Origin: Actinomycetes bacterium
Lineage (GTDB): Bacteria > Actinomycetota > Actinomycetes > Actinomycetales > Cellulomonadaceae
Direction of reading: 5' to 3'
Assembly: GCA_023460255.1 (NCBI GenBank)
Contig: JAEWQZ010000388.1
Span: forward strand, 1 to 5,719
Length of the DNA stretch: 5,719 nucleotides
The position numbers and the translations under genes are program-made. A model generated the notes under the pieces. It saw only the letters and a program-made list of their open reading frames with translations, ran no database searches and was not told the DNA's origin. Shown in pieces: positions 1 through 5,719 of this stretch (the stretch's first letter is position 1; the number at the start of each line of letters is the position of its first letter).

Positions 1-1337
1 TCGTGACGGCCTGCACGACGGGCGGGGTCGACGCCCCGACCAGCACCCCCACCCCCACCCCCACCCCGACCGCAGTCCCCGCCACCGCGATCGACCTGCC
101 GGACCACGCCGCCGGACGCGCGGCCGCCTGGGTGCTCACGCTCCTCGAGCCCGACCACCCCGCGACCCTCGCCCCCGACGAGGTCGAACGCCTCGCCCCG
201 TCGTTCCTCGAGGCGATCCCGGCGACGGACCTCGCGACGGTCCTCACGCAGCTGCGGGCCTCCGGCCCGTGGGTCCCCACCCGCGCCGACGGCGGCCCGG
301 ACGCCCTCGACGTCCGCATCTCCGCGGGCGCCACCGAGCTCGCGATGAGCGTCGCCGTCGACGGCGAGGGGCTGATCACCGGACTGTGGTTCGGCGAGCC
401 GCCCCCGGACCGCGAGCCCGCCGCGTCCTGGGAGGAGCTGCTCGACGAGGTCGCGGCGCTCCCCGCGCGGACGTCGCTCGCGGCGTACACCGACGGCTGC
501 GCGCCGGTCGCCGGCACCCCCGCCGGCACCGCCCCGGGCGAGGCGCTGCCGATCGGCTCGATGATCAAGCTCTACGTGCTGGGCGCCGTCGTCGACGCGG
601 TGGCCGACGGCGAGCTGGCCTGGGACGACGAGGTCGTCGTCACCGACGCGCTGCGGTCCTTGCCGTCCGGCCGGCTCCAGGACGAGCCCGCGGGCACCGC
701 CGTGACCGTCCGCGAGGCGGCCGGGCTGATGATCTCGATCTCGGACAACACCGCCACGGACCTGCTCGTGCACGCCGTCGGGCGGGAGCGTGTCGAGGCC
801 GCGCTGACCACGATGGGCATGGCGGACCCGTCGCCGAACATCCCGCTGCTCACCACGCGGGAGCTGTTCCACGTGGGCTGGGCCGCGACGCCCGACGAGC
901 GCGCGGCCTGGGCGTCGGGCGACCCGGAGCGGCGCCGGGCGCTGCTCGCCGGGATTCCCGACGGGCCGCCGGTCGTCGACGTCGCAGCCCTCGCCGGGCA
1001 ACCGGTCTGGGAGCAGGGCGTGGACTGGTTCGCGACCGCCGACGACCTGTGCGCCGCCCACACGGCCCTCCAGGAGCTCGCGCGCACCCCGGCGGGCGAG
1101 CCCGTCCGCGGGATCCTCGCCGAGAACCCCGGCGTGGACCTCGGCGACGCCTGGACCTACGTGGCGTTCAAGGGCGGCAGCGCACCCGGCACGGTCGGCG
1201 GGGCCTGGTACGCGGAGGACGCCGACGGCAGGGCGACGGTCGTCGTGCTGCAGACGGCTGCGGCGTCGGTGGCGGACGCCGTGAGCACGACCACCTTCGC
1301 GGCGGTCGTCGCCGACGCGTTCCGGCTCCGGCCCTGA
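1..1337 (+). CDS. Cpe/LpqF-family serine hydrolase lipoprotein (class A beta-lactamase fold), 5' end missing
   Basis: Probably an exported, lipid-anchored serine hydrolase; the substrate is unknown. Numbering from the GTG at position 3, the visible protein starts V-T-A-C, a good lipobox with Cys4 as the lipidated residue. The signal peptide must therefore lie upstream of the window, and the GTG is not the true start. A Pro/Thr-rich linker (about residues 13-25) follows. Next comes a small N-terminal domain (about 29-133) resembling the ORF_12_N domain of clavulanate-cluster Orf12 (Cpe). The hydrolase domain (about 140-444) carries SxxK (Ser186-Met-Ile-Lys189), SDN (247-249) and K-G-G (390-392) in place of KTG. 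I see no ExxLN motif carrying the Glu166-type general base, so efficient beta-lactamase activity is unlikely; esterase or amidase activity is as plausible. It converges with the S9 peptidase gene, with 4 bp between the stops. Family confidence is good; function is not known. Confidence 0.85.
   Translation, partial: VTACTTGGVDAPTSTPTPTPTPTAVPATAIDLPDHAAGRAAAWVLTLLEPDHPATLAPDEVERLAPSFLEAIPATDLATVLTQLRASGPWVPTRADGGPDALDVRISAGATELAMSVAVDGEGLITGLWFGEPPPDREPAASWEELLDEVAALPARTSLAAYTDGCAPVAGTPAGTAPGEALPIGSMIKLYVLGAVVDAVADGELAWDDEVVVTDALRSLPSGRLQDEPAGTAVTVREAAGLMISISDNTATDLLVHAVGRERVEAALTTMGMADPSPNIPLLTTRELFHVGWAATPDERAAWASGDPERRRALLAGIPDGPPVVDVAALAGQPVWEQGVDWFATADDLCAAHTALQELARTPAGEPVRGILAENPGVDLGDAWTYVAFKGGSAPGTVGGAWYAEDADGRATVVVLQTAAASVADAVSTTTFAAVVADAFRLRP
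45..68 (+). repeat. Hexanucleotide repeat encoding a Thr-Pro linker
   Basis: Three perfect ACCCCC units (45-62) and a fourth ending in G (63-68) encode Thr-Pro dipeptides just after the lipobox cysteine. Such linkers commonly tether a lipoprotein's folded domain away from the membrane. The unit is six bases, so gain or loss of units would change linker length without a frameshift. Confidence 0.75.
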
Positions 1338-1341
1338 CCCC

Positions 1342-3513
1342 TCAGCCCAGCACGTCCGGCAGCTCCGGACGCCCGCGCCCGAGCACGTGCTCGGCGAGGA
1401 ACCCGAGAACCACCTGGTACCAGACCTTGGCGTGCTGCGGCGTCAGGACCCAGTGGTTCTCGTCCGGGAAGTACAGGAACCGGTGGACCGTCGTGCCGTC
1501 GTCGTCGGCGGGCAGGCCGGAGGCCGACAGCAGGTCGTGCCAGAGCCGCAGGCCCTCGCCGATCGGCACCCGGTAGTCCTTGTCACCGTGCACGACGAGC
1601 ATCGGCGTGCGGATCTCGCCGACGTGCCGGTGCGGGGAGTTCTCCAGCGCCATCTCCGGGGTCATCTCCCGGGCCCAGTAGAACGCCAGGTCCGTCGTCG
1701 GGCCGAACTGGTCCAGCGCCCACAGGCTCGCGTGCGTGACGATCGCGTCGAACCTGTCGGTGTGCCCGGCGATCCAGTTCGCCATGTACCCGCCGAACGA
1801 CCCGCCCATCGCCGCCGTGCGCATCGCGTCGACGTCCTCGCGGGCGACGGTGGCGTCGGTGATCGCCATGAGGTCCTCGTACGGCGCACCACCCCAGGCG
1901 CCCCAGCCGCGCTGCACGAAGTCCTGGCCGTAGCCGGTGGACAGCGCCGGGTCGGGGAGCAGGACGGCGTAGCCCTCCGCCACCATCAGCCACGGGTTCC
2001 AGCGCCACGCCCACGCGTTCCACGACGCGAGGGGTCCGCCGTGCACCCACAGCAGCAGGGGCGCGGGCTCCTCCGCCGACGCGCCGTCGGGCATGCAGAG
2101 CCAGCCGCGCACCTCGTGCGCGTCGTCGCCCTCGCCGACGGTGGTGCGGACCTCGGTCAGCCAGCCGGGCAGGGTCGGCGGGCCGGCCGGGGCGCGGAGC
2201 ACTGTGACGGTGCCGCGACCGCGGTTCTCGTCCGGTGCCAGCTGGATGCGGACCGGGTGCGCCGGTGCCAGCCAGGACGCCCGCATGGCGTAGACGACGC
2301 TCGCATCGGGCGCGACCTGGAGGTCGGAGTAGGAGTAGTCGTCGCGCGTGACCTGCGTGACGGCGTCCTCGTGCACGTCCACGTGGAACACGGGCGCGCG
2401 GCCGTCCTGGTCCGCCACCACGAGCAGCCCCGAGCCGTCCGGCAGCCACTGGTGGCCCGTGACCCAGCGGTCCCAGTGCGGCACCAGGGTGCGAGGCTGC
2501 GCGTCGGCGTCGGACATGTCCAGCAGCTCGAGGGTGACGCGGGGGGCCGTCGCCGGCGTGGCGAGGGTGGTGCGGCGGTAGGCGACCTGCGTGCCGTCCG
2601 GGGAGATCACCGGGTCGCCGAGGTCGGCGTCCGGGTCGTCGACGAGCACCGTGCGCTGCTGCGTGTCGATGTCGATCCGCACGAGCTGCGTCCGCGACGC
2701 GCCGCGGCCCATGGGCACGAGCCACGTCGAGACGACGAACGTGCCGTCCGGGGCCAGGTCGAACTCGGCCTCGAGGAGCGCCTGGCCCGGGTGGGGCGTG
2801 AGGTCGCTGACCTTGAGGTGCTCGACGGACAGGCTCGCGACCTCGACGGACCGCGCCACGTCGTCGCCGGCCTTGAAGTGCCAGCCGAGCAGGTGGGGGG
2901 TGTCGGGGCCGAGGTCGTGGTCCCAGTGGCGCACGGGGTAGCCCTCGTGCAGCACTGCCGAGACCTTCTTCTCCTTGCGCAGCGTGCGGAGCCGGTCGTC
3001 GGACGCACCGTCGGTCGCGCTGGGCAGCATCGCGGTGGTGAAGACGACGGCGGGGGACGACCGCGCCGTGCGCACCGCGTGCACGCCGCCGGGGCGGGAC
3101 GCGACGATCCGGGCCTCGCCGCCGCCGGCCGGCAGCACCCACAGGGCCGGGGTCTTGGGGTCGTTGTCGTCGTCCGCGGCGTCGGCGTTCGGCCGGCCGG
3201 AGGTGAACAGGAGGTCGCCGTCGGGCGTGAACGCGGCGCCGGTCTCGCCCTCCGCGCTGCGCGTGAGCCGGCGGGCCGGCCGGGCGCGCGTCGGGTAGAC
3301 CTCCCACAGCGCCGTGTGCGTGCGGGTGCCGTCGTGGTTGAGCGTGGAGACCTGCGTGACCAGCCGCGAGCCGTCCGGGGAGAGGACGAGCCGCTCCATG
3401 CGCGGCAGGCGCACGTACTCGTCGAGGTCGCCGAACGGTGTGGTGAGCGTGGGGTACGACTCGGGCGGGTCCTCGACCAGGCGAAGTCCGCGGGGCTCGT
3501 CGGGCGGCTGCAT
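1342..3513 (-). CDS. S9-family serine peptidase (prolyl oligopeptidase / acylaminoacyl-peptidase type)
   Basis: A 723-residue peptidase expected to cleave short peptides or acyl-aminoacyl substrates in the cytoplasm; no signal peptide or membrane segment is visible. The N-terminal part (about 30-440) looks like a beta-propeller, with repeated blade motifs of the PDG type (SPDGSR at 45-50, then TPDGD, APDGT, SPDGT, LPDGS). The C-terminal alpha/beta-hydrolase domain (about 460-715) has the oxyanion-type HGGP (491-494), the nucleophile in GGSFGGY (Ser572), the acid in HGDKDYRV (Asp646) and the base in ENHW (His687). Length and motif order fit the S9C-like group. The start is the ATG at 3513-3511, four bases after a perfect AGGAGG. 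An in-frame upstream extension to 3828 is Pro/Arg-rich, crosses the intergenic repeat and overlaps sbcD, so it was rejected. The gene is divergent from sbcD and convergent with the lipoprotein gene. The exact substrate cannot be read from sequence. Confidence 0.93.
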   Translation of the reverse strand: MQPPDEPRGLRLVEDPPESYPTLTTPFGDLDEYVRLPRMERLVLSPDGSRLVTQVSTLNHDGTRTHTALWEVYPTRARPARRLTRSAEGETGAAFTPDGDLLFTSGRPNADAADDDNDPKTPALWVLPAGGGEARIVASRPGGVHAVRTARSSPAVVFTTAMLPSATDGASDDRLRTLRKEKKVSAVLHEGYPVRHWDHDLGPDTPHLLGWHFKAGDDVARSVEVASLSVEHLKVSDLTPHPGQALLEAEFDLAPDGTFVVSTWLVPMGRGASRTQLVRIDIDTQQRTVLVDDPDADLGDPVISPDGTQVAYRRTTLATPATAPRVTLELLDMSDADAQPRTLVPHWDRWVTGHQWLPDGSGLLVVADQDGRAPVFHVDVHEDAVTQVTRDDYSYSDLQVAPDASVVYAMRASWLAPAHPVRIQLAPDENRGRGTVTVLRAPAGPPTLPGWLTEVRTTVGEGDDAHEVRGWLCMPDGASAEEPAPLLLWVHGGPLASWNAWAWRWNPWLMVAEGYAVLLPDPALSTGYGQDFVQRGWGAWGGAPYEDLMAITDATVAREDVDAMRTAAMGGSFGGYMANWIAGHTDRFDAIVTHASLWALDQFGPTTDLAFYWAREMTPEMALENSPHRHVGEIRTPMLVVHGDKDYRVPIGEGLRLWHDLLSASGLPADDDGTTVHRFLYFPDENHWVLTPQHAKVWYQVVLGFLAEHVLGRGRPELPDVLG
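1353..1371. terminator. Possible terminator hairpin at the convergent gene junction
   Basis: A perfect 7-bp inverted repeat (CGTCCGG / CCGGACG) with a 5-base CAGCT loop begins 15 bases after the stop of the lipoprotein gene. It lies inside the last codons of the opposing peptidase gene. No T-tract follows, so it is not a classical intrinsic terminator, but high-GC actinobacteria often use hairpins without one. With only 4 bp between the two stops, any terminator for the lipoprotein gene must lie inside the peptidase coding sequence. The assignment is inference. Confidence 0.35.
1379..1394. repeat. 16-bp perfect palindrome near the peptidase 3' end
   Basis: CCGAGCAC is followed directly by its reverse complement GTGCTCGG, centred on CACGTG, in the last codons of the S9 peptidase gene. 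It is 7 bases beyond the 1353-1371 hairpin. With no spacer it is a poorer RNA hairpin than that one, though a stem with a 4-base loop can form. It may add to termination, bind a protein, or be chance in G+C-rich DNA. Confidence 0.5.
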
Positions 3514-3517
3514 GAAT

Positions 3518-3523
3518 CCTCCT
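3518..3523 (-). promoter_or_regulatory. Ribosome-binding site of the S9 peptidase
   Basis: On the minus strand this reads AGGAGG, a full match to the anti-Shine-Dalgarno core, followed by ATTC and then ATG. It decides the start codon at 3513 over the much longer upstream reading frame. It contrasts with sbcD on the other side of the intergenic region, which has no comparable site. Confidence 0.9.
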
Positions 3524-3555
3524 GGGCGCGTTCGCGGGCGCGGGGGGCGCTGCGA

Positions 3556-3569
3556 CGGACATCGGTCCG
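3556..3569. repeat. Small inverted repeat upstream of the peptidase
   Basis: CGGAC and GTCCG arms are separated by ATCG, about 45 bases upstream of the peptidase ATG. It could be an operator half-site pair or a hairpin in the 5' untranslated RNA. Five-base arms are common by chance in such G+C-rich sequence, so this is only a candidate. Confidence 0.25.
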
Positions 3570-3615
3570 CGACCGCGGCGGCTTGACCGTTTCGGGCAGA
3601 TCTCACCCGGGATCC

Positions 3616-3637
3616 TGCCACCCCTGGCACGGGTGCC
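3616..3637. repeat. Overlapping inverted repeats in the divergent intergenic region
   Basis: Two dyads share an arm: TGCCA-CCCC-TGGCA (3616-3629) and GGCAC-GG-GTGCC (3626-3637). They sit midway between the divergent start codons, where an operator acting on either gene would be expected. No known operator consensus is recognised, and no regulator gene is visible in the window. I found no convincing -35/-10 pair for the peptidase in the surrounding bases. Confidence 0.35.
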
Positions 3638-3691
3638 GCCGGGGGTCGGCGCGGCGGGTCGCGACGGGGGTGCCGGACGGGGCGTGGACGC

Positions 3692-3751
3692 GGCGTGGGT
3701 GGCGGCGTGGGTGGCGGCGTGGGTGGCGGCGCCGGTGGCGGCGTGGGAGAG
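3692..3751 (+). repeat. G-rich 12-bp tandem repeat upstream of sbcD
   Basis: The unit GGCGTGGGTGGC occurs three times perfectly (3692-3703, 3704-3715, 3716-3727), followed by two diverged copies (3728-3739 and 3740-3751) and a further partial match. The array ends 36 bases before the sbcD start. All G-tracts are on the plus strand, which is the non-template strand for sbcD. Although open in several frames, the encoded Gly/Val or Pro/Thr runs are low-complexity and are not part of a recognisable protein. I treat it as non-coding. Confidence 0.85.
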
Positions 3752-3774
3752 GGCGTGGTGTCGGCGGGCGCACG

Positions 3775-3780
3775 TACCGT
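3775..3780 (+). promoter_or_regulatory. Possible -10 element for leaderless sbcD transcription
   Basis: TACCGT fits the TANNNT pattern of actinobacterial -10 elements. It ends seven bases before the sbcD ATG, so initiation would fall at or within a base of the A of ATG and give a leaderless mRNA. This agrees with the lack of a Shine-Dalgarno sequence before sbcD. No clear -35 is visible at the usual distance, where the sequence is G-rich and close to the tandem repeat. Confidence 0.4.
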
Positions 3781-3787
3781 TCGGCGC

Positions 3788-5041
3788 ATGCGGATGCTCC
3801 ACACCAGCGACTGGCACCTCGGTCGCACGCTCCACGGTGCGGACCTGCTGGGTCACCAGGCCGCGTACCTGGACCACCTCGTCGAGCTCGCGCGCGCGGA
3901 GGCGGTGGACGCCGTCGTCGTGGCGGGCGACGTGTACGACCGCGCCGTGCCGCCGGTCGAGGCCGTGGCGCTCCTGGCCGACGCCCTGCTCCGGCTGAGC
4001 GAGACCGCCGCGGTGGTGGTCACGCCGGGCAACCACGACTCCGCGACCCGGCTCGGGTTCGGGGCCGACCTCATGCGACCCGGCGTGCACCTGCGGGCCC
4101 GTGTGGCCGACGTCGGCCGGCCGGTGCTGCTGGCGGACGACGACGGGCCCGTCGTCGTGCACGCCCTGCCCTACCTCGACCCCGACGCGGTGCGGCACGT
4201 GCTGGCCGACGGGCCGGTCCGCGACGACGACCGCGAGGGCGCCGACGGGCCGGTCCCGCTGCCGCGCTCGCACGAGGCCGTCATGGCCGCGGCGATGCGC
4301 CGGGTCCGCGCCGACCTGGCCGGCCGGCCGGGGACCCGCTCGGTGGTGATGGCGCACGCGTTCGTGGTGGGCGGGCACGCGTCCGACTCCGAGCGGGACA
4401 TCCGCGTCGGCGGTGTGGACGCCGTGCCCGCGGGCGTCTTCGCGGGCGTCGACTACGTGGCGCTCGGCCACCTGCACGGCCCGCAGGCGATCGGCTTCCC
4501 GCCGGAGGTCGCCGGCGAGGGGCCCGGCGAGGGTGCCCCAGCCGGTTCGGTGGCGTCGGCGCGTGCCCCGGTGCTGCGCTACTCGGGCTCGCCGCTGGCG
4601 TACTCGTTCTCGGAGCGGCACCACCGCAAGTCGACGGTGCTGGTGGAGCTGGGGCCCCCCGGCGTCGTCCGCGCCGAGCCCGTGCCGGCACCCGTGCCGC
4701 GGCGCCTCGCCGAGCTGACCGGGACGCTCGACGAGCTGCTCGGCCACGCCGGGGAGGGCCACGAGGACGACTGGGTGCGGGCCGTCGTCACCGATGCGGC
4801 GCGACCGCCCGAGCTGCACGCCCGCCTCAAGGCGCGGTTCGGCCACCTGCTGGTCACCGAGCACCGGCCGCCCGCCGGGGCCGTCCGCGGCCGCGCCGCC
4901 CTGGTCACCGCGACGCGCGACCCGGTCGAGGTGTCCGCGGAGTTCGTCCGGCACGTCACAGGCGCGGACCCGACCGCCGCCGAGCTCGCCGTCCTGCGCG
5001 CCGCCTACGAGGACGTCCTCCGGGCGGAGGCGAGCGCCTGA
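3788..5041 (+). CDS. sbcD: SbcD: Mre11-type nuclease subunit of SbcCD
   Basis: The Mn-dependent nuclease subunit of the SbcCD complex, which trims double-strand ends and opens DNA hairpins using the SbcC ATPase. The 417-residue protein shows the calcineurin-like metallophosphoesterase motifs in order: D8-W-H10, G47-D48, G81-N-H-D84, H190 (in AHAF), and G227-H-L-H230. The conserved R-Y-S-G-S-P (264-269) follows, then a C-terminal capping region to about 417. The ATG at 3788 gives M-R-M-L-H-T-S-D-W-H, the usual SbcD N-terminus. The second Met at 3794 is possible but would shorten it by two residues, and a GTG at 3695 would add Gly/Val repeats and is rejected. An extra Gly/Ala-rich stretch lies at about 237-260. 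The stop overlaps the sbcC ATG by one base, so the two are surely one operon. Confidence 0.97.
   Translation: MRMLHTSDWHLGRTLHGADLLGHQAAYLDHLVELARAEAVDAVVVAGDVYDRAVPPVEAVALLADALLRLSETAAVVVTPGNHDSATRLGFGADLMRPGVHLRARVADVGRPVLLADDDGPVVVHALPYLDPDAVRHVLADGPVRDDDREGADGPVPLPRSHEAVMAAAMRRVRADLAGRPGTRSVVMAHAFVVGGHASDSERDIRVGGVDAVPAGVFAGVDYVALGHLHGPQAIGFPPEVAGEGPGEGAPAGSVASARAPVLRYSGSPLAYSFSERHHRKSTVLVELGPPGVVRAEPVPAPVPRRLAELTGTLDELLGHAGEGHEDDWVRAVVTDAARPPELHARLKARFGHLLVTEHRPPAGAVRGRAALVTATRDPVEVSAEFVRHVTGADPTAAELAVLRAAYEDVLRAEASA
5017..5030 (+). promoter_or_regulatory. sbcC ribosome-binding site inside a small hairpin
   Basis: GGAGG (5026-5030) lies ten bases before the sbcC ATG, within the last sbcD codons, and is the only Shine-Dalgarno candidate there. 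It can pair fully with CCTCC (5017-5021) across a GGGC loop, which would mask it. A second short dyad, GAGG-ACGT-CCTC (5009-5020), uses the same CCTC bases, so the two folds exclude each other. The arrangement fits translational coupling, in which ribosomes ending sbcD open the site for sbcC. Pairing is seen in the sequence; the regulatory role is inferred. Confidence 0.45.
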
Positions 5042-5719
5042 TGCACGTCCACCGGCTCACCCTCCAGGCCGTCGGCCCGTTCCCCGGCCGGCACACCATC
5101 GACCTCGGCGCGCTCGCCGCGTCCGGCCTGTTCCTGCTCGAGGGTCCGACGGGCTCGGGCAAGTCCACGATCATCGACGCGATCGTCTTCGCGCTGTACG
5201 GCAAGGTCGCGTCGGCGGGAGCCAGCGAGGACCGGATCCGCTCCGACCACGCCAGCCCCGCCGACGAGACGTTCGTGGACCTCGTGTTCGAGACCGGCTC
5301 GGGCATCTACCGCGTGCGCCGCACCCCGCGGTACGAGCGGCCCAAGCAGCGCGGCACCGGCACGACGACGCAGCAGGCCACCGTCAAGCTCTGGCGCCTC
5401 TCGAGCCCCGACGCGCCGGAGGGCGAGCCGACGAGCACCCGGCCGGACGAGGTCGGCCTCGAGCTGGTCCACGCGATCGGGCTCGACCGCGAGCAGTTCG
5501 TGCAGACCGTCGTCCTCCCGCAGGGCGAGTTCGCCGGCTTCCTGCGCGCCAAGCCGGAGGACCGGCGCGGCGTGCTCCAGCGGGTCTTCGGCACGGAGGT
5601 GTACGAGCGGCTCGAGCGCCGGCTCGCGGCGATGCGGGCGGAGGCGAGCCGGTCGCTCGAGGACGCCCGCGGCGAGGTCGGGCGGGCCGTCGCGGGCTTC
5701 GTGGGTGCCGCGCGCTGCG
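5041..5719 (+). CDS. sbcC: SbcC: Rad50-type ATPase subunit of SbcCD, 3' end missing
   Basis: The first 226 codons of the SMC-like ATPase that partners SbcD in DNA end and hairpin processing; the reading frame is open to the window edge. The start M-H-V-H-R-L-T-L-Q-A-V-G-P-F is typical of SbcC. Walker A is G35-P-T-G-S-G-K41-S-T43, and the Q-loop signature LPQGEFAGFL places Gln161 after LDREQF. After about residue 175 the sequence becomes Glu/Arg/Ala-rich (YERLERRLAAMRAEASRSLEDARG), the expected beginning of the long coiled coil. The coiled-coil arms, zinc-hook CxxC, signature motif and Walker B lie beyond the window. The ATG overlaps the sbcD stop (TGATG), implying co-transcription and coupled translation. 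SbcC proteins are usually about 1000 residues, so most of the gene is unseen. No frameshift or missing residue is visible in the part present. Confidence 0.96.
   Translation, partial: MHVHRLTLQAVGPFPGRHTIDLGALAASGLFLLEGPTGSGKSTIIDAIVFALYGKVASAGASEDRIRSDHASPADETFVDLVFETGSGIYRVRRTPRYERPKQRGTGTTTQQATVKLWRLSSPDAPEGEPTSTRPDEVGLELVHAIGLDREQFVQTVVLPQGEFAGFLRAKPEDRRGVLQRVFGTEVYERLERRLAAMRAEASRSLEDARGEVGRAVAGFVGAARC

Noticed and set aside
3..5. GTG at position 3 as the true start of the lipoprotein
   Set aside because: The lipobox cysteine would be residue 4 with no signal peptide before it, so the gene must begin upstream of the window.
269..1576. A 435-codon plus-strand frame overlapping the lipoprotein gene
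   Set aside because: It is Arg-rich and out of frame with a gene whose SxxK, SDN and KGG motifs are clear, so it is a shadow frame.
3583..3588. TTGACC as a -35 element on the plus strand
   Set aside because: No -10-like hexamer occurs 16-19 bases downstream, and it is about 200 bases from sbcD.
3695..3787. GTG start giving a longer SbcD
   Set aside because: It would add a Gly/Val repeat before the conserved SbcD N-terminus, and the ATG at 3788 matches the family start.
3514..3828. N-terminal extension of the peptidase by 105 residues
   Set aside because: The added sequence is Pro/Thr/Arg-rich, reads through the tandem repeat and overlaps the start of sbcD. A perfect AGGAGG precedes the internal ATG at 3513.
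2181..4329. Five GGCCGGCC octamers (2181, 3191, 3274, 4115, 4318)
   Set aside because: A few copies are expected in DNA this rich in G+C, they fall in different coding contexts, and their spacing shows no pattern.
1583..4954. A 1123-codon open frame on the minus strand crossing the peptidase, the intergenic region and sbcD
   Set aside because: It is out of frame with the peptidase and antisense to sbcD. Its translation is Arg/Ala/Gly/His-rich low-complexity sequence with no recognisable domain, the usual result of scarce stop codons in G+C-rich DNA.
3788..5719. sbcD-sbcC as part of a defence island
   Set aside because: SbcCD is a widespread housekeeping repair complex, its motifs here are standard, and no defence or mobile genes are present in the window.

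Overview
This is a very G+C-rich window with strong third-position G/C bias, typical of a high-GC actinobacterium. The gene content (an LpqF/Cpe-type lipoprotein, a cytoplasmic S9 peptidase and an actinobacterial-style sbcD-sbcC pair) fits an actinomycete, perhaps of the Cellulomonas/Micrococcales type. That placement is inferred from composition and protein style, not from a search. I see no mobile element, CRISPR array, tRNA, rRNA or phage gene.

Layout from left to right. (1) 1-1337, plus strand: the 3' part of a lipoprotein gene for a class-A-beta-lactamase-fold serine hydrolase of the Cpe/LpqF type. Its signal peptide begins before the window. (2) 1342-3513, minus strand: a complete prolyl-oligopeptidase-family (S9) serine peptidase with a beta-propeller followed by an alpha/beta-hydrolase domain. 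It converges on gene 1 with only 4 bp between the stop codons, and two inverted repeats lie at this junction. (3) 3514-3787: a 274-bp divergent intergenic region. It holds the strong Shine-Dalgarno sequence of the peptidase, small inverted repeats, a G-rich 12-bp tandem repeat, and a possible leaderless promoter for sbcD. (4) 3788-5041, plus strand: sbcD, the Mre11-type nuclease subunit. (5) 5041 to the end, plus strand: the 5' part of sbcC, the Rad50-type ATPase subunit, whose ATG overlaps the sbcD stop by one base.

sbcD and sbcC form an operon for the SbcCD double-strand-break and hairpin nuclease. The two hydrolase genes have no evident functional link to it. The content is mostly ordinary chromosome, and I did not find a convincing new system. 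The points most worth checking are non-coding: a hairpin that could hide the sbcC ribosome-binding site at the sbcD-sbcC overlap, the G-rich minisatellite just upstream of sbcD, and the apparent absence of a leader on sbcD.
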